Positions 26,839 to 36,336 of a DNA stretch of 64,000 nucleotides are shown here, piece by piece. Within the stretch, counting starts at the first letter, position 1; each line of letters opens with the position of its first letter. This DNA comes from Desulfofarcimen acetoxidans DSM 771 (GTDB lineage Bacteria; Bacillota; Desulfotomaculia; Desulfotomaculales; Desulfofarciminaceae): the NCBI RefSeq assembly GCF_000024205.1, contig NC_013216.1, forward strand, positions 3,472,001 through 3,536,000, written 5' to 3'. Position numbers and translations under genes: made by a program. Below the pieces are notes generated by a model. It was not told the DNA's origin, ran no database searches, and was given only the letters and a program-made list of their open reading frames with translations.

Positions 26839-28775
26839 TAGCGAATATTTTTATGAATACACCAATAAAACCTTGATATATACTGGATTTCTGATAGAAT
26901 TATAGTAGTCGCGAACAAATTGGAGGCTACGATGTTTCTCAAGAAATCCGTTAAGACAGTCAAAGGGAAAAAATACTCCCATTATAGTATAGTCGAATCA
27001 TTTAGAGACAACGGTAAAGTTAAACACCGCTTAATTTTTGCAATTGGCCCTCTTGATGATGAAGCAGCCGATCGGTTACGCTTAACGCTTAATGCCCACT
27101 CTAACCAAGATCTTGTTGTGGCCAAATCTGATGATATTGTTGTCACAAAGCATGGAGCATATTTAGATGTAGCTGTTCTGGTTCATATCTGGCAACAATG
27201 GCAGTTTCACGAGTTCTTTCAGGATGACCGCTGGGTTACAGGTATGGTAATTAACCGTTGTATTGACCCGGTTGCGAAATGCAATGTGCAGGAGTGGATG
27301 ACCAAAACAGTACTGCCTGCCTATATAGATACAGATCCATTGTCAATGAATGCATTTGATATCTTTCGAGAACTAGACCGACTATGCCAGCGAGAAACCG
27401 AGCTACAGTCATATATGTTTCGTAAAATTCAAGAAAAGCGACCAAATAGCCTGGATGTGTTTTTTTATGATATTACCTCTACATATGTAACAGGAAGTCG
27501 CTGCGTACTTACTAAGTTTGGCTACTCGCGGGATCACCGTCCCGATTGCGAACAAATTGTTATTGCTTTGATGATTACCCCGGATGGTTACCCTTTTTAT
27601 TGGAAGTTGCTGGAGGGTAATACTCAGGATGTTTCCACAGTTTGCGACTTAATCCAAAACGTCAAGACTTGTTTTCCCATACAACACTGCACCATGGTTT
27701 TTGACCGAGGTATGGTATCTGCTGATAACCTTAAAACATTAGAGAAAACAAATTGGGATTATGTTTCGGCAATGGACAGGGACGAGATTAACGTATTATC
27801 ATTTTTCGAAACAGCATTGCCAACCCCTCCTATGCCGGAGGACTGGGAACAAGTCTTGGCGATGCAGGAATTTCAACCAATAGATGATGACATATTGTAT
27901 TACCGAGAATTTGAAGATGATAATCGGCGATACATTATAACTTTTGACGTGGCACGTTTTCTTGATGAGCACCAAATACAAAGAAATAAGGTAGAACAAA
28001 TTAATAGGTGGCTAATCAAAAAAAATGGGGATTTGAAACAAGCCAAAAAATCAAGAAATCGTGACACTCTTGAGCGAGAAATCAGCAAAATCTCGAAACG
28101 GTTTCATGTTCATAAATATTTGTCCGTTCAGATTACGCCCTGTTCTCGTACCGTTACAACTAAAACTGGTAAATCTCGTACTGTTGAATCATTTCAGCTT
28201 TCAGATACTATTGACAACACTGCTTTGCAGAAAGAACAACGTTTGTATGGAATCACATGTTTTATCTCCAATATTACCCAAGAGCGTATATCTGCTCAGG
28301 AAATAGTACAGTGGTATCGACGGAAAAATAAAATTGAAGAAGCCTTTAGGGAGATAAAATCACATCTTGAATTACGTCCAATTTATTTAACCAGGGAGAA
28401 AAGAGTAAGGGCCCATGTTGCTGTTTGCATGCTAGCCTATTTTCTGAGAAATGATATTGAGCTCCAACTTAAGGAGCACGGAATTTCCAATTCAACTGAG
28501 ACGGTTTTAGCCTTATTAGCTGAGTGCAAGGCTAATCGCTGGGTCTTTGATAAATCGGAGGCAAAGACACACTTAAATATCACAAAGGTCTCCGAAAAGC
28601 AACAACAAATATTAAAAGCGCTTGGATGTGAATCAATTGTGGACGTAAAGCATGTTAAAAACATTTTACAAAAGGCCGAAAATTGGCTGTAGTAGCGAAC
28701 GCATTTTTTTAAGAGTACCTTAGCCCTTGCTACGACTGCATTTGGAAAAATCTTACGCCAAACTAAGGTATAAAG
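26815..28775 (+). mobile_element. IS1634-type insertion sequence
   Basis: Roughly 1.9-2.0 kb of sequence carrying one transposase separates two halves of a single gene. The ends could not be fixed: the flanks share only a weak inverted similarity (ATGTAGTAGCGAA on the left, ATGCAGTCGTAGCAA reversed on the right), and no target duplication was found with confidence. Boundaries given are approximate. Confidence 0.75.
26932..28692 (+). CDS. IS1634-family transposase (DDE)
   Basis: 586 residues. Typical IS1634 features are the KYSHYSIVESFRDNGKVKHR start, FFYDITSTYVTGS with the first Asp, MVFDRGMVSADNL with the second, and the Y-R-x-KNKIEEAFREIKSHL block with the catalytic Glu. ATG 26932 follows GGAGG by 5 nt. 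The frame is intact, so the element may be active and recent. It separates the AlbA_2 domain from the ATP-binding part of the interrupted gene. Confidence 0.9.
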   Translation: MFLKKSVKTVKGKKYSHYSIVESFRDNGKVKHRLIFAIGPLDDEAADRLRLTLNAHSNQDLVVAKSDDIVVTKHGAYLDVAVLVHIWQQWQFHEFFQDDRWVTGMVINRCIDPVAKCNVQEWMTKTVLPAYIDTDPLSMNAFDIFRELDRLCQRETELQSYMFRKIQEKRPNSLDVFFYDITSTYVTGSRCVLTKFGYSRDHRPDCEQIVIALMITPDGYPFYWKLLEGNTQDVSTVCDLIQNVKTCFPIQHCTMVFDRGMVSADNLKTLEKTNWDYVSAMDRDEINVLSFFETALPTPPMPEDWEQVLAMQEFQPIDDDILYYREFEDDNRRYIITFDVARFLDEHQIQRNKVEQINRWLIKKNGDLKQAKKSRNRDTLEREISKISKRFHVHKYLSVQITPCSRTVTTKTGKSRTVESFQLSDTIDNTALQKEQRLYGITCFISNITQERISAQEIVQWYRRKNKIEEAFREIKSHLELRPIYLTREKRVRAHVAVCMLAYFLRNDIELQLKEHGISNSTETVLALLAECKANRWVFDKSEAKTHLNITKVSEKQQQILKALGCESIVDVKHVKNILQKAENWL

Positions 28776-28778
28776 GTA

Positions 28779-29942
28779 AGAATCGAGCCTGCCATCAAAA
28801 ATATAGTGCTTGAACCGCTTTGTTTCGACGGCAAGCAAATTCTCCGTGTACAGATTTCTGGCGGGGCAAACACGCCATATTACTACACTGGTGATGGCAC
28901 AAAGATTGCCTATTATCGCATCGGAAACGAATCCGCACAAGCGCCTGCCGCTGTTCTTAATGAATTGCTCCTGAAAGGCCTTCACCAGACCTTTGACGCC
29001 GTTGAAACGAAGTATCAGTTTTCAGATTACAGTTATACGTTGTTTGAGGCTACGTACAAGCAAAAGACGGGATTTGCCATTGATAAGCCGAGGGACTACC
29101 TCTCTTTCGGAATGTTGATGGGCGACGATACGCTGACTTATGTCGGTGCGCTTTTTGCCGACCAATGTCCGATTTACCAGTCGAGGGTATTCTGCACCCG
29201 TTGGAACGGACTGAAAAAGGGCGGGCTTTATGTTGATGCTCTCGACAATGATGAATTTCAGAGTAATGTTATTTCCCTGCTTTCGGACGCTCTGAAATTC
29301 GTACGTCACAACTCGTCCGTCAAATGGAAAAAGACCGGCACCGGCAGAATTGAAATGCCCGACTATCCGTCTGAGGCTGTTCACGAGGCTCTGGTTAACG
29401 CACTTGTCCACCGTAACTATATGATTCAGGGTAGCGAAATCCACGTCGATATGTACGACGACCGCCTTGAGATAGTTTCGCCCGGCGGGATGCCTGACGG
29501 CAAACGAATTCAAGACTTGAACATTGACGATATTCCGTCAATCCGCAGAAACCCTATCATCTGCGACCTTTTCAGCCGTCTAAAACTAATGGAGCGTCGC
29601 GGAAGCGGTTTGCGTAAAATAATTGATCAGTACCCTGAAGATGTCGTGCCTTTGTTCCGTTCCACGGAACAGTCGTTTGTCGTAACTTTAAAAAATTTGA
29701 ATTTCGGCAAAGTATCTATGCCAACTGGCACTGATAGTGGCATAGAAAATGGCGTAGAAAAAAATACCGAGAAAATCTTAAACACCATTCTCGCCAACCC
29801 GAAAATCACACAGAAGCGGTTGGCTGACGAGACAAGCTTGTCAGTACGTACAGTTGCCCGTGAATTAAAACGGCTTCGTGATACAGATGTCATTCGGCGC
29901 GTCGGGTCTGACAGATCTGGCTATTGGGAGATTGTAAAATAG
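28779..29942 (+). pseudogene. Schlafen/AlbA-type ATP-binding regulator, 3' part
   Basis: Continues the gene cut at 26838. It contains the end of the AlbA_2 domain (TPYYYTGDGTKIAYYRIGNES), the GHKL-like ATPase part (HEALVNALVHRNY, DRLEIVSPGGMPDG, RRGSGLRKI) and a C-terminal winged helix (ITQKRLADETSLSVRTVAREL). Without the insertion the protein would be about 480 residues. A GTG at 28806 could restart translation, but no ribosome site is seen. Confidence 0.82.
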
Positions 29943-30127
29943 AAAATCGGAAATGCCCCTGTCTGAAAGTGAACTCTGTATTCATTTCGCAGAATTAGCG
30001 TTCTCTTTTATCGGTGTTGACAAGGTGAGGTATCTATTATAATAGCATATTTTCCGATATGGAGCTTTTGCCATGTAGTGTATCTGCACATATAGCATAC
30101 CTTTGAAAGTGATTTATAGCTAATAAG

Positions 30128-30179
30128 AATGAAAGAGATAGGCATTATCCCTTGCGGGACAACGCCTATCTCTTTCATT
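30128..30179. repeat. 16-bp perfect inverted repeat with nested hairpin
   Basis: AATGAAAGAGATAGGC (30128-30143) pairs perfectly with GCCTATCTCTTTCATT (30164-30179). The 20-nt loop holds a second stem, TCCC-TTGC-GGGA. No T tract follows, so it is a poor intrinsic terminator; it could be a structured RNA or a mobile-element end. Confidence 0.6.
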
Positions 30180-30325
30180 TCCGTATCGGTTTGGGGTATG
30201 GTTCAACAAGTTTCCCTATTAAACCGTGCCTTTACCCGCCTTATTTTTTTAAGTCTACCAAGATATAGCTTAATCATAACAGGCCAGCCAAAACACAAGC
30301 CCCCTCCTGACAACCGACCAGAGTA

Positions 30326-30586
30326 GGGTGTGCTATGATTATCCCAGCGTAGTGCATGGCGGAGCGCAGGCTAACGGCTCTTAGACCTGCTTTGGGTAAC
30401 CGGACTTAGAGCCCCGGCAGTGCACACTAACAGACGCTAAAAGCTACCAACAACCCGCGAACAAACCATCCGCAAAACAGAGAAACCAAACGCGCACATC
30501 GAGGGGCTCTTAGTCCGGTCCAAAGCAGGTCTTAGAGCCGTCCTGCGCGCAGCCCTAAACGAAGAGGGGATAATCATAGCGCACCC
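30326..30586. repeat. Large imperfect fold-back repeat (261 bp)
   Basis: Outer arms GGGTGTGCTATGATTATCCC (30326-30345) and its near-complement (30567-30586) match at 19 of 20 positions. Inner arms 30376-30415 and 30503-30539 are also complementary apart from a small asymmetry. Each inner arm is itself nearly palindromic, so the unit GGCTCTTAG[AT]CC occurs four times in alternating orientation. An A-rich loop of about 87 nt lies in the centre. It encodes no protein and looks like a MITE-like element or a long structured RNA. Confidence 0.7.
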
Positions 30587-30624
30587 GTCTTATTTGCAAC
30601 GACGCAATTAAACCTGTTAACACA

Positions 30625-30660
30625 GAGCTTAAGGAGCTTAAGGAACTTAAGAAGCTTAAC
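30625..30660. repeat. Four tandem 9-bp repeats
   Basis: GAGCTTAAG, GAGCTTAAG, GAACTTAAG and AAGCTTAAC follow head to tail, 40 bp past the fold-back repeat. On the plus strand one frame reads (E-L-K)n, perhaps a relic of coding sequence. Confidence 0.5.
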
Positions 30661-30715
30661 CACCCGGTTGCTGTACAGTAAGTTGCCAACATGAATAAGC
30701 ACGGCTTAATACAGG

Positions 30716-33664
30716 CTAAGAGTTATCCGCCATATGCAGCACCCGGTAAAGATTCCTCTCCACCACCTGGTAAACCTCCGGAAAGGCCTCCTTAGTAAAA
30801 ACCGTCATCGCATTCCGGTAGGAAACAGCAGCATTATTGTAGTTCGCAGCACTGTTCTCCAGCCGTCCCAGCACAGTATAAGCATTGCCCAGCTTATTAC
30901 AGGTAGAAGCATACTGCACCGGATAAATGTCACGCTTATACACCCTGAGCGCCTCCCTAAAAGCTTTGACAGCGTTTCTGCTGTTCTGCTCCCGGTCAGC
31001 CAATTCAGCCAACAAATTATAATTATGCCCGAGCTTAATCTGTATAGCCGCAAACTGCCCGGCGGAACTTTCAATAGGGAAATACTTCAAAGCCTCCTCA
31101 TAAACCTGGCAAGTTTTCTTTAAATTATCCTCTTTATTTGCCAACTCGGCCAGCTTGCTGAAGGTGTCAGCCAGCTTGTGCAGAGCATCCCCGTAATCCA
31201 GAGGCAAATCCAGGCGCTTGCTTTTTTTGAAAGCCTGCTCATATGCCTGAACGGCTCTCTTTAAATTTTCTTCTTCGTCTTCCGCCTCAGATAACAATAG
31301 ATAAGCATCCCCCATACTAAAGCAGGTTAAAGCATGTTCAACGGAATACATCTGCCGGTCATAATAATCCAGCGCCTCCCGGCAATAATTTATGGCCCGC
31401 GTGCAATGCCTGGCCTTATCCGCCTCCACAGCCAGAGAGACATGGGCTTTTCCCAGCTTTACCAGCGTACCTGCATATTGTATGGGCAGGTTGCCCGGAG
31501 AAAAAACTTTCAGGGCTTCTTCATGTGCGGCAATTGCCAGCAGGGAGTTCTCTTTTCTTTGTTCCAGGGCGGCCAACAGCCTGTAAGCACTGCCGGTATT
31601 ATTCTGCGTAACAGCGTACTCCACCGGATAGTTCCTGAAAGTACGGTAATTTAATGAATCGCAATAAACACCGATGGCTTTTTTCAAGTACTTTATCTGT
31701 TTTTCCCCATTTTCCTCTGCTTCGGCCAATGCACAGTGGGCCTTTCCGATATTGTTCAAAATAGAGGCATATTGCACCGGAAAAAGGGCGGCCGTTCTGT
31801 ATTCAATAGCTTCTTCATAGGCCTTGACAGCCTTTAAGCAATTCTCCGTTTTATTCTCCGCCCAGGACAGCGTGTAATATGCTCTTCCTATTGCGGCCAG
31901 TGTGCAGGCATACTCCATTGGGTACTCGTCTTTTACGAAAACCTTAAAAGCCTGCTCGTGCGCCTGAATAGCCCGCAAGCAGTTGTCCCGCCTGTCTCTG
32001 GACTCAGCCAGCATAGTATAAGCGGCACCGAGATTATTCTGTGCGGAAGCCCGCTCTGTCTCAGGTTGAGCAGCTTGCATCTCCAGTGCTTTTTTAAAGG
32101 ATTCTATGGCCCTATCACAATTTCCGGCTTTATCCTCCACCTCAGCCCAAAGACTGAAAGCCAAACCCAGTTTGTTTTGCGTGCGGGCAAATTCCTCAGG
32201 AAAACGCTTTGCGGTATAGACCTTCAAGGCAGCCCGGTAAGCCTGTACAGCCTTTTTAGAGTTATGGGATTTATTGTCCCTGACCGCCAGAATGCTGTAG
32301 CAGTTGCCCAGTTCGTAATTGATCCGGGCAAAATCAAAAAGGCAAAGGCAGTTTATTTTGACACTCAAGGCTTCCTCATAAGCTTTGACAGCCTGCCGGC
32401 AGGCCTCGGCTTTCTCCTCTTCATCTTCATCTTTCCCGGCTATAGAACTGTAAGCGGAGGCCAGATTGAACTGCAGAGCGGCATAATCTTCTGCGCCGGC
32501 CGCCTCCAGCCGGAGAGCCTGCTCAAAAGCAGCCACCGCAATCATCATATATTGGACTTCGCGCTGGCTGGACATGCCTCTGTAATAAGCCTGCTTGCCC
32601 AGACTGAACAAGGCAATAAAATCCTCGTTAAAAATATCCATGAGATCATAAAAATTATCAATTAAAAACTGGTCACGGGCCACCGGGCCGTCAAGATTTG
32701 CCGCGGCATCCCCCACTGAATGCTCTAAATAAGTTTTGACAGCCCAAAGCTGCCGGTTTTTTAAAACTCTCAGAAAACCTTTCTTTTGCAGGCTGCTCAA
32801 ATATTTATCCCAATCATAAGCAGTGCAGTCAACCTCATATTTCTTGCAGCAGACCTGCTTAACCCTGTCCGTCGAAAATATTTCCCGCTTTTTATAAACA
32901 CCGGCAAGATAAAGACAGCGCAGGGACGCCATGATATTCTTCTCCTGTTCGCCGCAGCTTTTACAGAGCGCGCCTGTTTCATGAACGCGCAGAAAGATGG
33001 CCCCGGCGCTCCCGTCAAAACCATGCGGGACTTCCCTGCGAGTCATGGCGGCAAGTCTTTCCGCGGCTTCCCAGGATATATCGGCTATATGCACATGCCC
33101 GGCAAAAACAGCCAACTCTCTGTTAATTTTCTCATAGAACCCATCATAATCTGTACCGGAGCGGCAGGAGGCCAGAATAATGGCCTTCCTCTTCAACAGT
33201 TCGCGAAAAAGACAGATAAAATTCTGTTTTTTCAAAAATTCATTTATATCATCAAATACAACAATCTTTTTTCTCCAGAAACAAAAATGCCAGGGTACTC
33301 TGACACCGGGCCAATCCACCAGGCGGGGGATAAGAACATCATAGCCTCTCCCCAGTGCAGCCAGTGCCTGATATATAGACCTGGATTTGCCCGAGAGGGT
33401 TATGCCGGTAATTAAAACATGCTCCCCGGTTGCCAGCATTTCTTTAATTTTTTCATCAGACTCTCTTTCCTGATAGTATTCGTTGTAACCGTACTCAGGC
33501 AAGGCATAGCAGCACATTACCTTTTCCGGCGCCACCGCCCCCGGTTTTTTCCAAATTACTGTATAGCATTTTTTCTGCCTCATCCTGCCGCAGTAAATGA
33601 TTGCAGCTAATACAGCAATTACAACTATAACTGCAACTGCTGCCTCCCGAACGATTCCTGCCAT
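30716..33664 (-). CDS. Membrane-anchored P-loop NTPase with TPR repeat array
   Basis: 982 residues. One transmembrane helix (about 7-25) is followed by an NTPase-like domain with Walker A GITLSGKS and Walker B-like KIVVFDDINEF, then a winged-helix-like linker (KKGFLRVLKNRQLWAVKTYLE). From about residue 380 to the end run some ten TPR-type repeats of about 53 residues, each with the pattern A-x2-x-N-L-G-x-A-Y/H...A-x2-A-Y/H-E-x-A-L. The layout recalls STAND-type signalling ATPases with a TPR sensor. ATG 33664 was chosen because a GGGGCGGGG tract lies upstream. Ligand and partner unknown. Confidence 0.75.
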   Translation of the reverse strand: MAGIVREAAVAVIVVIAVLAAIIYCGRMRQKKCYTVIWKKPGAVAPEKVMCCYALPEYGYNEYYQERESDEKIKEMLATGEHVLITGITLSGKSRSIYQALAALGRGYDVLIPRLVDWPGVRVPWHFCFWRKKIVVFDDINEFLKKQNFICLFRELLKRKAIILASCRSGTDYDGFYEKINRELAVFAGHVHIADISWEAAERLAAMTRREVPHGFDGSAGAIFLRVHETGALCKSCGEQEKNIMASLRCLYLAGVYKKREIFSTDRVKQVCCKKYEVDCTAYDWDKYLSSLQKKGFLRVLKNRQLWAVKTYLEHSVGDAAANLDGPVARDQFLIDNFYDLMDIFNEDFIALFSLGKQAYYRGMSSQREVQYMMIAVAAFEQALRLEAAGAEDYAALQFNLASAYSSIAGKDEDEEEKAEACRQAVKAYEEALSVKINCLCLFDFARINYELGNCYSILAVRDNKSHNSKKAVQAYRAALKVYTAKRFPEEFARTQNKLGLAFSLWAEVEDKAGNCDRAIESFKKALEMQAAQPETERASAQNNLGAAYTMLAESRDRRDNCLRAIQAHEQAFKVFVKDEYPMEYACTLAAIGRAYYTLSWAENKTENCLKAVKAYEEAIEYRTAALFPVQYASILNNIGKAHCALAEAEENGEKQIKYLKKAIGVYCDSLNYRTFRNYPVEYAVTQNNTGSAYRLLAALEQRKENSLLAIAAHEEALKVFSPGNLPIQYAGTLVKLGKAHVSLAVEADKARHCTRAINYCREALDYYDRQMYSVEHALTCFSMGDAYLLLSEAEDEEENLKRAVQAYEQAFKKSKRLDLPLDYGDALHKLADTFSKLAELANKEDNLKKTCQVYEEALKYFPIESSAGQFAAIQIKLGHNYNLLAELADREQNSRNAVKAFREALRVYKRDIYPVQYASTCNKLGNAYTVLGRLENSAANYNNAAVSYRNAMTVFTKEAFPEVYQVVERNLYRVLHMADNS

Positions 33665-33919
33665 TTGCCCCGCCCCTATAAAATAAAGTCTAACCGGCAC
33701 TTTTTTTAATAAGAAAATATGTTTTGCTTATCAACCGTCTATCTTTATCTATTGGTTAAGATTTGCTGTATTTAATACTTTCCGGCCCGGCAAAACATTG
33801 ATTTACTTCTCCCCGAGCGGCATTTTTCCCTGCTAAAAAAGCTGAAATTTTATAATCCCGGACTTTGGTATAAAAAAATGATATGATGCTTGATATTCAA
33901 TTAATATGATTACTTTGGC

Positions 33920-36289
33920 TCACTTCCTGCCTGTCTCAACTCTTATACTGTTTCCATCAGTCCTGAAAATTACCGCGCCGTCTCTATCCGTGCGATAAAC
34001 AGCCGCTCCCACCTCCTGTAAAAGTTTCAGGGTTTCCAAGGACGGGTGACCGAAATTATTCTTTCCCACGGTAATAACTGCAGCCAAAGGTTTCACCTTC
34101 TCCAGAAACTCCGGCAAAAAGTACTTGCTGCCGTGATGCGGCACCTTTAATACTTCGCAGGCCAGATTATATCTTTGCTGCAGCAGGAAGTCCTGGGCTT
34201 CCTTTTCAATATCCCCGGTCAGTAAAAAATCCTCCCGGCCAAAAGAAACACGCAGCACCAGGGAATCATTGTTCTCGCCGTTCATATCACGGGGAGGGCT
34301 CAAAACATCAATCTCCAGCCCTGGGTCTAAATTCAGACAGTCACCGGCAACAGCCGTTCTCATGTCGATCCCGGCCCCCTTAATCTGTTCTGTCAGCCCG
34401 CTGAACTCCGCACCCGGTGGCTTGTCCTGCGGGGGGACCAGCAGCAAAGCCACCGGCAGGTTCCTGATCACGGCTGCCGCTCCTCCCATATGATCTTCGT
34501 GATAGTGGGTTAATACAAGCAAATCCAGTTTCTGCACCCCCAGGCGGCGCAGGTAGGGCAGCACTACTTTATCACCCACACCTGTGCCGCTTGCCAGTTC
34601 TCCTTTATGCCCACCGCAGTCCACCAGAATATTTTTTCCGGCCGGCGTCTGCAGCAATATGCTGTCTCCCTGTCCCACATCAATAAAATGCACTGCCAAC
34701 CGGCCGTCAAGATTTGCGGGATGAAGGCCGGAAGAAAAACTAAGCATGGTGGCAACAAAGAGAAGTACACCGGCCGGCCTTAGCATACGATCAGGCAATC
34801 TACGGCCCAACCAGCCCCGCCATTCTTTATTAACTGACAATATAACCAGCAGGTACCAGAGAATAATTGCCCAAACCGGCGGGGCGGCTGTATGTACAAA
34901 GGCACCGGGAAGGTGCTGAAAAAGTTTCACCAGCCAGAGAAAGATATCCAGGAGACAAGCTGTAGTAATATTGATAAATTGAGTCAGGCTTAGAGACAGC
35001 AACCCGGCTGTTGTACCCAGGGCTGAAAACAAAGTGATTGCACCCACAAGAGGAACACAAACAACATTAGCCAGGGGTGCAACCAGTGCTATAAGGTTAA
35101 AATGCAATGCCACCGGCGGCAGGGTAACCGCTTCAGCGGCCAGAGGAACAGCCAGCACCGCTGCCATCCTTTTACTTATTCCCAATTTTTGCTGCAAAAA
35201 GGCAACTATGGCCGGAACCAGATAGAAGATACCCCAGGTAGCCAAAAAAGAAAGCTGAAATCCGGGATTGAAAAGATTTAACGGCTTATAGAGCAGATTA
35301 AGCAGTGCCGCCAGGCAAAGGGCAACCGCCCAGTCTCTCTGCCGCCCCAGGTAACGGGCAGAAAGGAGAAGCAAAGCCATAACCACAGCTCTTATAACCG
35401 GGGGACTCATACCGGTCAGTACGGCATAAAAGATGAGAATAAAAGAAGCGACGGGCAGGTTGTACCGTAAAGGCAGCTTAAAGGCCGAGGCCAGGGCCAA
35501 CACCGCCAGCAATACAAAACCCACATGCAGGCCGGAAACACTTAAAATATGAATTAACCCTGTCTGTTGAAAGGCTTCCGTAACTTCCGCGTTGATCTGC
35601 CCGCAGCTGCCAAACAAGATGCCTTTCACCAGTGCGGCCTGTTCGGCTGAAAAGGTCTTGTCCACAACCAAAAGCAGCTTTTTCTTGACAGACAGGGCAA
35701 AAGCCACTAAACGGCTGCTCTCCCCTGTGCCCGAGTAAGCCACGTTTTGCTCGCCATTGACTGTCATCACCAGGCCAATCCCCTGCCTGGCCAGATATTC
35801 TCTGTAATTAAAGGCACCCGGATTGCCCGGCTGCTCCGGCAAGCCGAGCTTTCCTTTGACTGTTAAAACATCACCGTAGCCGTAAAGGTATCCGGGCTGC
35901 CAGACAGTTACCAGGACCAGCGCGGCTGAATGATTTTCCCGGCTGCCCAGCCTGGCACTATGCGACTTGAGGACATAGTTTACCCTGTCCTCACGCCGGT
36001 CGGCTTCCTGCACGACTGTTCCTGTCAGCACAACATAGTGCCCGGCAAAATTATTCAAGGGAGTATCTATACTCTCTACGGAAAGACGGCAAAAATAAAA
36101 GCCCAGGCAGAAGAAGACCAGTAAAATTAGCTTGCCGTTATGCCGCCAGTTCATTAAATAGCCGGCCAGGCCAAGTATAAATAAGAGGGAGGCTGCTCCT
36201 AACAGCAAATAAGCAGGCGCCTGTATCATAACGCCTGCTAAGATGCCTGTTATATAGATTAATGTGATTAAAACCAACGGCTTGTCCAT
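33920..36289 (-). CDS. comEC: ComEC/Rec2 DNA internalisation protein
   Basis: 789 residues, full length. The N-terminal region has several membrane helices and a DUF4131-like soluble part, followed by the competence domain (FQQTGLIHILSVSGLHVGF, AVLTGMSPPVIRAVVMA). The C-terminus is a metallo-beta-lactamase-like domain with FIDVGQGDSILLQTP, HYHEDHMGG and PHHGSKYFLPEF. It forms the membrane channel for single-stranded DNA uptake in natural transformation. It follows comEA on the same strand; comEB is not between them. All motifs look intact. Confidence 0.95.
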   Translation of the reverse strand: MDKPLVLITLIYITGILAGVMIQAPAYLLLGAASLLFILGLAGYLMNWRHNGKLILLVFFCLGFYFCRLSVESIDTPLNNFAGHYVVLTGTVVQEADRREDRVNYVLKSHSARLGSRENHSAALVLVTVWQPGYLYGYGDVLTVKGKLGLPEQPGNPGAFNYREYLARQGIGLVMTVNGEQNVAYSGTGESSRLVAFALSVKKKLLLVVDKTFSAEQAALVKGILFGSCGQINAEVTEAFQQTGLIHILSVSGLHVGFVLLAVLALASAFKLPLRYNLPVASFILIFYAVLTGMSPPVIRAVVMALLLLSARYLGRQRDWAVALCLAALLNLLYKPLNLFNPGFQLSFLATWGIFYLVPAIVAFLQQKLGISKRMAAVLAVPLAAEAVTLPPVALHFNLIALVAPLANVVCVPLVGAITLFSALGTTAGLLSLSLTQFINITTACLLDIFLWLVKLFQHLPGAFVHTAAPPVWAIILWYLLVILSVNKEWRGWLGRRLPDRMLRPAGVLLFVATMLSFSSGLHPANLDGRLAVHFIDVGQGDSILLQTPAGKNILVDCGGHKGELASGTGVGDKVVLPYLRRLGVQKLDLLVLTHYHEDHMGGAAAVIRNLPVALLLVPPQDKPPGAEFSGLTEQIKGAGIDMRTAVAGDCLNLDPGLEIDVLSPPRDMNGENNDSLVLRVSFGREDFLLTGDIEKEAQDFLLQQRYNLACEVLKVPHHGSKYFLPEFLEKVKPLAAVITVGKNNFGHPSLETLKLLQEVGAAVYRTDRDGAVIFRTDGNSIRVETGRK

Positions 36290-36336
36290 CGTTTCGTACC
36301 TGCAGTTAAAATAAGTTCATAATATCTATTTTCTCA

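Noticed and set aside
26810-28775. Exact IS1634 ends and target duplication
   Set aside because: TAGTAGCGAA occurs as a direct repeat at both ends, but the second copy is just past the transposase stop; no convincing inverted termini could be matched.
30577-30684. Open frame with ELKELKELKKL after the fold-back repeat as a gene
   Set aside because: No start codon or ribosome site and it arises from a 9-bp tandem repeat.
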